DNA of 64,000 nucleotides, from assembly GCF_000379785.1 (NCBI RefSeq), contig NZ_KB903726.1:1-64000 (forward strand), read 5' to 3'. Shown piece after piece: positions 57,715 to 64,000 of the stretch (position 1 is its first letter; each line of letters starts with the position of its first letter). This DNA comes from Gallibacterium anatis DSM 16844 = F 149. Its GTDB lineage: Bacteria > Pseudomonadota > Gammaproteobacteria > Enterobacterales > Pasteurellaceae. The notes beneath the pieces are model-generated. The model saw nothing but the letters and a program-made list of their open reading frames with translations. It had not been told where the DNA came from and ran no database searches. A program made the translations under genes and the position numbers.

Positions 57715-57894
57715 TGAAAAATCCGAGATATTTTATTTTTTGAATAAACTGTGGGCTATTTTGCCTAGATAAAATCGTTTAGGCAAAAATTTTTGTAAAA
57801 AATTCAACAAAATTTGCCCTTCCTCAGTTTTTTTCGTTTTAGAAAGCAATATAATCTTGCGCAGTTTTGTTTTTAACTATTAAGGAGTAGTTGT

Positions 57895-59559
57895 ATGAGT
57901 GATATTGCTATCACGATCAGTCTCCTATCATTAGTTGCTGTACTTGGATTATGGATAGGACACTGGAAAATTAGAGGCGTCGGTTTGGGGATCGGCGGTG
58001 TGCTGTTTGGTGGAATATTAGTTTCACATTTCACCACACAATATGGCATTGCACTGGATGCTCGCACAATGCACTTTGTGCAGGAATTCGGTTTAATTCT
58101 GTTTGTCTATACCATCGGAATTCAAGTCGGTCCGGGGTTCTTCTCTTCTTTAAGATCATCAGGCTTAAAACTGAATCTATTTGCAATGATGATCGTTTTT
58201 TTAGGCGCATTAATTGTTATTGCAATGTATAAATTGTTCGGATTGGAACTCCCGGTTATTTTAGGGATTTTCTCCGGTGCAATTACCAATACGCCGTCTT
58301 TAGGGGCAGGGCAACAAATCTTAGCGGAGCTTGGTTTTACCAATATCACAGAAACAATGGGTACCGCCTATGCAATGGCTTATCCGTTCGGTATTTGCGG
58401 TATTTTATTAACAATGTGGCTAATTCGTTTATTCTTCAAAATTAAAGTGGATCAGGAAGCGGCGGCCTTTGAACGTGAGATGAATCACGATAAAGAGACA
58501 CTAAGTGCGATTAATGTGCGCGTTACCAATCCTAATTTAGCCGGATTGAGAATGTCTGAAATTCCGGGCTTGGAGTTGAAAGATGTCATTTGTTCACGTT
58601 TAAAACGTGGTGATTTGTTATTAGTGCCGAAAGATGACACTATCGTAAATTTGAACGATTATCTGCATTTAGTCGGAGAACCGGCGGTGCTTCATCGTGT
58701 GCAGTTAGTGGTTGGTGAATTGGCAGCGAATGAGCTTTTAACAACGCGTGGTACGGATTTGCGTACTGTTCGTGTTGTTGTGACTAATGAACAGGTTCTC
58801 GGTAAAAAAATTCGTGATTTAAATATCCACCAAAAATATGAAGTGGTGATTTCACGTTTGAACCGTGCCGGGGTTGAATTGGTTCCTAGTCAGAATACGA
58901 GTTTACAGTTCGGGGACGTATTGAACCTTGTTGGTCGTTTGGATGCCATTGAAGCAGTTACTGCCATTATTGGAAATGCGCAGCAAAAATTGCAACAGGT
59001 GCAAATGTTACCGGTCTTTATCGGTATCGGTCTTGGGGTGTTATTGGGTTCTATTCCGGTACAAATTCCAGGTTTTCCGGTGGCATTGAAACTTGGGCTT
59101 GCGGGCGGTCCGTTAGTTGTTGCGTTAATTTTAGCGAGAATCGGTAGTATCGGAAAACTCTACTGGTTTATGCCACCGAGTGCCAACTTAGCGTTGCGTG
59201 AAATTGGTATCGTGTTGTTCCTCTCCGTTGTCGGCTTGAAATCAGGCGGTAATTTCCTTGAATCATTAATTGACGGCGATGGCGGTGAATGGGTGCTTTA
59301 TGGTGCGGTTATCACCTTTATTCCGTTATTTATTACCGGAATTGTGGCGAGAATTTATGGCAAGTTGAATTACCTCACCATCTGCGGTTTGCTTGCCGGC
59401 TCAATGACTGATCCTCCGGCATTAGCATTTGCCAATGCATTAAAAGAAGAAAGCGGTGCGGCTTCACTCTCTTATGCGACAGTGTATCCGTTGGTAATGT
59501 TCCTCAGGATCATCACCCCTCAACTGTTGGCAATTCTGTTATTGTGGTTTTCAGCTTAG
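57895..59559 (+). CDS. yidE: YidE-type putative transporter (AspT/YidE/YbjL family)
   Basis: A 554-residue inner-membrane protein, highly similar to E. coli YidE. Two membrane blocks of about five segments each flank two cytosolic TrkA-C domains (about 205-370). Conserved: [17 protein letters not shown]-like [30 protein letters not shown], and [13 protein letters not shown] putative anion/amino acid antiporter; substrate not known. TTAAGGAGTAGTT precedes the ATG. Confidence 0.93.
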   Translation: MSDIAITISLLSLVAVLGLWIGHWKIRGVGLGIGGVLFGGILVSHFTTQYGIALDARTMHFVQEFGLILFVYTIGIQVGPGFFSSLRSSGLKLNLFAMMIVFLGALIVIAMYKLFGLELPVILGIFSGAITNTPSLGAGQQILAELGFTNITETMGTAYAMAYPFGICGILLTMWLIRLFFKIKVDQEAAAFEREMNHDKETLSAINVRVTNPNLAGLRMSEIPGLELKDVICSRLKRGDLLLVPKDDTIVNLNDYLHLVGEPAVLHRVQLVVGELAANELLTTRGTDLRTVRVVVTNEQVLGKKIRDLNIHQKYEVVISRLNRAGVELVPSQNTSLQFGDVLNLVGRLDAIEAVTAIIGNAQQKLQQVQMLPVFIGIGLGVLLGSIPVQIPGFPVALKLGLAGGPLVVALILARIGSIGKLYWFMPPSANLALREIGIVLFLSVVGLKSGGNFLESLIDGDGGEWVLYGAVITFIPLFITGIVARIYGKLNYLTICGLLAGSMTDPPALAFANALKEESGAASLSYATVYPLVMFLRIITPQLLAILLLWFSA

Positions 59560-59595
59560 CGATTCTTCATCAAAAAATCGTTATCTAATTGTTCT

Positions 59596-59625
59596 CCAAC
59601 CCGACTTAGGTCGGGTTGGTTATAT
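59596..59625 (+). terminator. terminator of yidE
   Basis: CCAACCCGAC (59596-59605) and GTCGGGTTGG (59610-59619) form a 10-bp stem with a 4-nt loop; the tail TTATATTT is only moderately T-rich. Confidence 0.8.
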
Positions 59626-59631
59626 TTGGTC

Positions 59632-59691
59632 ATAAAAAAATCTGCACCGCTGTCATTATGGATAATATGTCCAATTTCAGGGGTGCAGATT
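59632..59691 (-). terminator. long-looped terminator of iolA
   Basis: AATCTGCACC (59639-59648) and GGTGCAGATT (59682-59691) pair across a 33-nt loop that itself holds TGGA/TCCA. On the minus strand the stem is followed by a run of seven Ts. It sits 38 bp after the iolA stop. Confidence 0.78.
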
Positions 59692-59728
59692 ATTACACAG
59701 GCGTTCGTAATTTTAGAAGTTTTTCAAA

Positions 59729-61243
59729 TTATAATGTAGGCATACTAAATGCAGCACCTTGTTCTCTTACTTTATGATTCGGCCAACGGCTAGTAACAGT
59801 CTTCATTCGAGTATAAAAACGAACTCCATCAGGGCCGTAAACATTAAGAGCGCCAAAGATAGAGGCTTTCCAGCCACCAAAACAGTGGAATGCCATAGGC
59901 ACAGGAATTGGAATATTGATGCCAACCATACCGGCTTTGACATCGTGGCTATATTGACGTGCTGCATCGCCATCACTGGTGAAGATTGCACTGCCGTTAC
60001 CGTATTGATGTTCATTAATAAGTTGAATAGCCTCTTGATAGTTTTTAGAACGGACGATCGCAAGCACAGGTCCAAAAATTTCTTCTTTATAAATAGTCAT
60101 TTCCGGAGTAACGTTATCGAACAAACTACCACCAATGAAATAACCGTTTTCATAACCTTTAACTTTATAATTTCGTCCATCAACCACTAATTTTGCACCT
60201 TCACTCACACCTTGGTCTATATAACCAGATACTTTCTCTAAGTGTGCTTTAGAAATTAATGGTCCCATATCATTTTCTTGTTCACCTTCAGGCAAAACTC
60301 CTGGACCAATGTGTAATCCTTTTATTTTTGGCACTAAATTTTGGATGAGGGCATCGGCATAATCATTGTCAATTGTAACAGCGACAGAAAGTGCCATACA
60401 ACGTTCACCGGCAGCGCCGAAGGCCGCGCCTAATAGTGCGTTGGCGGTGGTTTCAATATCTGCATCAGGCATAATCAATGCGTGATTTTTTGCACCACCC
60501 AATGCTTGCACCCGTTTACCATATTTAGAGCCGGTTTCATAAATATATTGTGCAATTGGTGTCGATCCAACAAAACTTACTGCTTGAATACGAGGATCTT
60601 TTAATAAAACATCAACAACTTCTTTATCACCTTGAACCACATTAAATACACCATCCGGTAATCCGGCTTCTTTTAGTAATTCAGCTAAACGAATAGATAA
60701 TGAAGGATCTTTTTCAGAAGGTTTCAATACAAAAGTATTACCGCAAGCTAATGCAATTGGAAACATCCACATTGGTACCATTGCCGGGAAATTAAAAGGG
60801 GTGATTCCTGCGACAACGCCTAAAGGTTGCATCATTGAAAAACTATCAATACCACGCCCTACATTAGCTGAAAATTCACCTTTTAGCAGGTGTGGAATAC
60901 CGGTTGCAAACTCGACTACTTCCAACCCTCTGGTTAATTCACCGATAGAATCGGAGTAGATTTTTCCGTGTTCATTACTAATAAGACGGGCTAATTCATC
61001 AAAGTTTTCTTCCAATAACGTTTTAAATTTAAATAAGATTCTTGCCCGACGTAATGGGGTTAGTTGAGACCAAGCAGGAAAAGCATCTTGAGCTGCACTG
61101 ATTGCATTTTCCATTTCAGCAGTCGTACTAAGTTTCACCTGTTTTGTCTGCTCACCAGTGGCAGGATTATAAACAAAACTAATACGTTGGCTTTCACTTT
61201 CTATAGGTTGACCATTGATAAAATTTGGAATAATTGAGTTCAT
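59729..61243 (-). CDS. iolA: Methylmalonate/malonate-semialdehyde dehydrogenase (CoA-acylating)
   Basis: A 504-residue aldehyde dehydrogenase of the MmsA/IolA type. It turns malonate semialdehyde, the end product of inositol breakdown, into acetyl-CoA and CO2. Key features: TPFNFPAMVPMWMFPIALAC, LGGAKNHALIMPDAD and the catalytic Cys in GERCMALS. ALDH enzymes of this type lack the usual glutamate base, using CoA. The divergent iolB supports the iolA name over mmsA. Confidence 0.93.
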   Translation of the reverse strand: MNSIIPNFINGQPIESESQRISFVYNPATGEQTKQVKLSTTAEMENAISAAQDAFPAWSQLTPLRRARILFKFKTLLEENFDELARLISNEHGKIYSDSIGELTRGLEVVEFATGIPHLLKGEFSANVGRGIDSFSMMQPLGVVAGITPFNFPAMVPMWMFPIALACGNTFVLKPSEKDPSLSIRLAELLKEAGLPDGVFNVVQGDKEVVDVLLKDPRIQAVSFVGSTPIAQYIYETGSKYGKRVQALGGAKNHALIMPDADIETTANALLGAAFGAAGERCMALSVAVTIDNDYADALIQNLVPKIKGLHIGPGVLPEGEQENDMGPLISKAHLEKVSGYIDQGVSEGAKLVVDGRNYKVKGYENGYFIGGSLFDNVTPEMTIYKEEIFGPVLAIVRSKNYQEAIQLINEHQYGNGSAIFTSDGDAARQYSHDVKAGMVGINIPIPVPMAFHCFGGWKASIFGALNVYGPDGVRFYTRMKTVTSRWPNHKVREQGAAFSMPTL

Positions 61244-61298
61244 AGTAATCCTCTCTGTTTAACATTCTTTAGGTTGATGATGGAGATAACATACTCTT

Positions 61299-61316
61299 TT
61301 GAAATAAAAATTTCAA
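61299..61316. promoter_or_regulatory. inverted repeat in the iolA/iolB divergent region
   Basis: TTGAAAT (61299-61305) and ATTTCAA (61310-61316) with a 4-nt AT spacer. RpiR-family regulators of inositol genes often bind TGAAA/TTTCA dyads, so this is a candidate shared operator. It lies about 55 bp before the iolA start. No regulator gene is visible in the window. Confidence 0.5.
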
Positions 61317-61462
61317 TTTAAAATAAAACTAAAATAAATTTTTTATTTAATTTTGTGATCTGGGTTAGATCTTTGCAAAAACGAAGTTCATTCAATTACA
61401 TTTCTATCTTATACTTTGAAACTGTTAGAGTACCTATAAAACCGAGTATAAGGAGATTTAGA

Positions 61463-62293
61463 ATGAGCAAATTATTAGTAAAATCAAAGAATGTTGTAGA
61501 TGGGTTACGTCAACAAATTACACCTGAAAGTGCTGGCTGGGAGTATGTTGGGTTTGAATTGTTACATCTTTCAGAAGGAAAAATTTATTCTATTTCTACA
61601 GAAACTACAGAGGTCTGTTTCGTAATGGTCTCAGGTTATGCGACATTTGATGTGGATGGAAAAGAATTTTCTCGTTTAGGCAATCGTACCTCACCTTTTG
61701 AACGTATTCCACCATATTCACTTTATGTTCCTCATCATAAAAATGTTCAAATTAAATCTGAAAGTGAAACAGAAATTGCAATTTGTCGAGCACCAAGTCA
61801 AGGTAATTTACCAGTGAGGATAATTACTCCCGAACAAGTTGGCGTAGAAAAACGAGGTTATGGCAATAATAAACGTTTAGTTCACAATATCTTGCCAGAA
61901 ACTGAGCCAGCAGATGCATTATTGGTTGTTGAAGTTTTTACAGATGAAGGTAATACCAGCTCATACCCGAGTCATAAACACGATCAAAAAAATAGTGAAG
62001 AGGAAACCTATTTAGAAGAAACTTATTATCACCGTTTTGAACCTAGTCAAGGTTTTTGCCTACAACGAGTTTATACGGATGATCGTAGTTTGGATGAATG
62101 TATGGCAGTATATGACGGTGATGTTGTACAAGTCCCTAGAGGGTATCATCCAGTAGCAACTATCGCAGGATACAATAACTATTACTTAAATGTTATGGCA
62201 GGACCAATTAGAAAATGGCGTTTTACTTGGGAAAAAGATCACCAGTGGATCAATACGGAAGAATATGCAGATAAGTTTAGCAAAGTAGAATAA
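61463..62293 (+). CDS. iolB: 5-deoxy-glucuronate isomerase
   Basis: IolB converts 5-deoxy-glucuronate to 2-deoxy-5-keto-gluconate in inositol catabolism. Start set at ATG 61463 after AAGGAGATTT (276 residues); the open frame begins at 61355. It is a double-cupin protein: SSYPSHKHDQ and EETYYHRF hold metal ligands, and VPRGYHPVATIAGYNNYYLN is typical. Its pathway partner iolA is divergent. Confidence 0.95.
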   Translation: MSKLLVKSKNVVDGLRQQITPESAGWEYVGFELLHLSEGKIYSISTETTEVCFVMVSGYATFDVDGKEFSRLGNRTSPFERIPPYSLYVPHHKNVQIKSESETEIAICRAPSQGNLPVRIITPEQVGVEKRGYGNNKRLVHNILPETEPADALLVVEVFTDEGNTSSYPSHKHDQKNSEEETYLEETYYHRFEPSQGFCLQRVYTDDRSLDECMAVYDGDVVQVPRGYHPVATIAGYNNYYLNVMAGPIRKWRFTWEKDHQWINTEEYADKFSKVE

Positions 62294-62343
62294 TTATCCT
62301 TTTAGTTGTTACTAAACTAAATATACATTCATATCCTTATTAG

Positions 62344-62382
62344 AAATAACGAAAAAGATTTTTATCGATTTCGTTATTTTTT
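62344..62382 (+). terminator. terminator of iolB
   Basis: AAATAACGAAA (62344-62354) and TTTCGTTATTT (62369-62379) form an 11-bp stem, followed by TTT. The stem is AT-rich. Confidence 0.78.
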
Positions 62383-62552
62383 AGAATTTTATTTCATTGA
62401 TTTCAAATTATTTTCTTAATTTTTGAATAAAATAATACCTTAGATTAGGATTATTCTTTCATGAAAATTAAAAAATTCTTATAGTAAGGTTTTTAAATTA
62501 CTATAAGATATCTATCATTTTGATAGATTATTATATTGACTTATCTAATAAT

Positions 62553-62580
62553 TTATAGCTAGGTAAAAACCTAGCTATAA
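62553..62580 (-). terminator. hairpin at the end of the TRAP operon
   Basis: TTATAGCTAGGT and ACCTAGCTATAA form a 12-bp perfect stem with loop AAAA, ending 4 bp before the TRAP permease stop. On the minus strand AATTATTAG follows, a poor T-tract, so efficiency is uncertain. Confidence 0.55.
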
Positions 62581-62584
62581 TAAT

Positions 62585-63886
62585 TTATATTAGACCTAAA
62601 GCCCTTGGCAGAAATAATGAAATGCTAGGAATATAAGTAATCAACATGACTATAATAAATAACGCTAGATACATTGGTAATAAAGGTTTAATAACAGTGT
62701 ACACTTTTACTTCTCCTACGGAACATCCTACAAAAAGTGCTGTTCCAACAGGGGGAGTACATAGTCCAATACATAAATTTGCTGCCATAATAATACCAAA
62801 ATGAACCAAATCTACGCCAAGATCTTGCACTATAGGTAAAAATATTGGAGCAAATATGAGAACAGCTGGGGTCATATCCATAAATATACCAATTATTAAC
62901 AATATCATATTTATTATAAATAGAATGATGATAGGATTATCTGATATATTTAATAAAGATTCACTAATCCAAAAAGGTATGTCAGCATTGGTCATCGCCC
63001 AAGACATTCCAACAGAGAAGCCAACTAACAACATAATTACACTAGTCATTATTACTGATTCTAGTATTAATTGTGGTAATTGTTTGAATGAAATCGTTCT
63101 ATAAATAAATACAGATAATATAAAAGTGTATAGAACAGCTATAGCAGATGCTTCGGTTGCAGTAAAAGCACCTATAACTATTCCACCTACTACAATAAAT
63201 ACTAATAATAAGCTAGGTAAAGCTCTCCATAAATAGAACATAAATTCTAAAAAGGTTATTTTTACTCTTTTATCATTAAACTTATTTTTAGATAAAAATG
63301 TAGCAGCAACCATAATGGATAATCCCATTAGAATACCAGGTATATAACCAGCAACAAATAAAGCTCCAACGGAGATGCCACCAGCCGTTAAAGAATATAC
63401 AATTAATACATTAGAAGGAGGAATTAATAATCCAGAAATACAAGATGAAATGTTAACTGCTGCAGATATATTAGGATCATATTTTTCTTTTTGTTGTATT
63501 TTTACAAGGGTTCCACCTACTGCAGCTGCAGAAGCCGTGGCAGAGCCAGATATTGATCCAAACATCATATTTGCTAGGACATTTACATGATATAAAGAAT
63601 TTGGTTTATTACCAATTAATATTTTAGCAAAATCTATTAACCTAATTGCTATACCACCGTGATTCATTAAGTTGCCAGACAAAATAAAAAATGGAATAGC
63701 TAATAGAGCAAAATTATCTATTCCATTGGCAAGTCTTTGGGAAACTATAGAAATAGCAGTTTCGATAGGAAGCATATATATCATAGATAAAGTAGTTGCA
63801 ATTCCAATAGCAAAGGATATTGGAAGCCCTATAAATACTAAGATAAAAAAACTTGAAAATAATATTAAAGCAATATAACTTTCCAT
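62585..63886 (-). CDS. TRAP transporter large permease (DctM family)
   Basis: A 433-residue membrane protein with about twelve hydrophobic segments. Conserved DctM features are FILSGNLMNHGGIAIRLIDFA, the GSISGSATASAAAVGG loop, PPSNVLIVYSLTAGGISVG and LCIGLCTPPVGTALFVG. It imports a small acid or related compound with a periplasmic receptor, not seen here. Placement beside iol genes suggests an inositol-related substrate, but that is inference. Very AT-rich. It starts 2 bp after the small-permease stop. Confidence 0.93.
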   Translation of the reverse strand: MESYIALILFSSFFILVFIGLPISFAIGIATTLSMIYMLPIETAISIVSQRLANGIDNFALLAIPFFILSGNLMNHGGIAIRLIDFAKILIGNKPNSLYHVNVLANMMFGSISGSATASAAAVGGTLVKIQQKEKYDPNISAAVNISSCISGLLIPPSNVLIVYSLTAGGISVGALFVAGYIPGILMGLSIMVAATFLSKNKFNDKRVKITFLEFMFYLWRALPSLLLVFIVVGGIVIGAFTATEASAIAVLYTFILSVFIYRTISFKQLPQLILESVIMTSVIMLLVGFSVGMSWAMTNADIPFWISESLLNISDNPIIILFIINMILLIIGIFMDMTPAVLIFAPIFLPIVQDLGVDLVHFGIIMAANLCIGLCTPPVGTALFVGCSVGEVKVYTVIKPLLPMYLALFIIVMLITYIPSISLFLPRALGLI

Positions 63887-63888
63887 AG

Positions 63889-64000
63889 TTACTCCTTATC
63901 ATTTTTCATACTAGAAAATTGAGTAATTATTTCTTGAATAGAATAGTAAAGAATGATCATAAAGCTAATAGGAATGATCATATAGATATATCCCATTTTT
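63889..64000 (-). CDS. TRAP transporter small permease (DctQ family), C-terminal part
   Basis: The last 36 residues of a gene that runs off the right edge: a hydrophobic stretch YIYMIIPISFMIILYYSIQE followed by a short polar tail ending KNDKE. This is the usual C-terminus of DctQ proteins (final membrane segment), and small and large permease genes normally lie in this order. Confidence 0.85.
   Translation of the reverse strand, partial: KMGYIYMIIPISFMIILYYSIQEIITQFSSMKNDKE

Larger units (their letters stand above)
62294..62584. other. AT-rich spacer between iolB and the TRAP genes, with stacked inverted repeats
   Basis: No gene seen. It contains the iolB terminator (62344-62382) and three inverted repeats in a row: TTATAGTAA/TTACTATAA (62479-62506), ATCTATCA/TGATAGAT (62510-62528), and TTATAGCTAGGT/ACCTAGCTATAA (62553-62580). 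Confidence 0.6.

Overview
This 64 kb window is chromosomal DNA from a gammaproteobacterium, almost certainly a member of the Pasteurellaceae. The evidence is the gene set and its order: OapA; the short LPS inner-core set kdkA, opsX, lgtF and waaA; a comA-comB-comC-comE transformation operon between mrcA and aroK-aroB-dam, preceded by a CRP-S type site; licD/A/B/C phosphorylcholine genes; and neighbouring yddA-like and yidE genes. No exact copy of either standard Pasteurellaceae uptake signal (AAGTGCGGT or ACAAGCGGT) was found by eye, so I do not name a genus.

Layout. 1-310: 5' end of an IS1182/IS5-like transposase that runs off the left edge. 328-7256: minus-strand housekeeping genes (purT, luxS, a LacA/Maa-like acetyltransferase, an MDR oxidoreductase, a DJ-1 protein, rsmJ, trmA), interrupted by plus-strand yhhQ behind a probable preQ1-I riboswitch. 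7334-9616: raiA, then an AT-rich arsR-arsC-arsB cassette with two palindromic operator candidates. 9623-12777: oapA, then divergent epmB and efp (modifier and substrate). 12859-18381: LPS core genes (a GT9 transferase, lgtF, waaA-coaD, kdkA, opsX). 18391-19915: rpsF-priB-rpsR-rplI. 20042-23406: metY, three tRNA-Lys genes, ybaK and usg.

23416-35480: mrcA, the com operon, aroK-aroB-dam, dciA, and secM-secA. ComD (the PilP homologue) is missing and ComE lacks the secretin N0 domain. 35537-43768: mutT, holA, lptE, leuS, a phosphopantetheinyl transferase, psiE, nudF, cpdA and a methyltransferase. 43774-47228: a fadJ-fadI pair in which several catalytic residues of the hydratase and thiolase are replaced. 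47371-51226: smpB, then an AT-rich licD-licA-licB-licC cluster; licA is broken near its 3' end by a C5-T-C11 tract that looks like a phase-variation switch. 51292-59559: trxA, ldhA, aroQ-accB-accC, an HpaC-like flavin reductase, a YddA-like ABC transporter and yidE. 59729-64000: part of an inositol catabolism locus (iolA and iolB, divergent) and a TRAP transporter (dctM-like, plus the end of a dctQ-like gene).

The most unusual points are the poly-C switch in a rearranged lic cluster, the coupled loss of ComD and the ComE N0 domain, the catalytically eroded FadIJ pair, and a SecM arrest peptide ending in IRAGP. I found no CRISPR array, prophage or clearly new multigene system.
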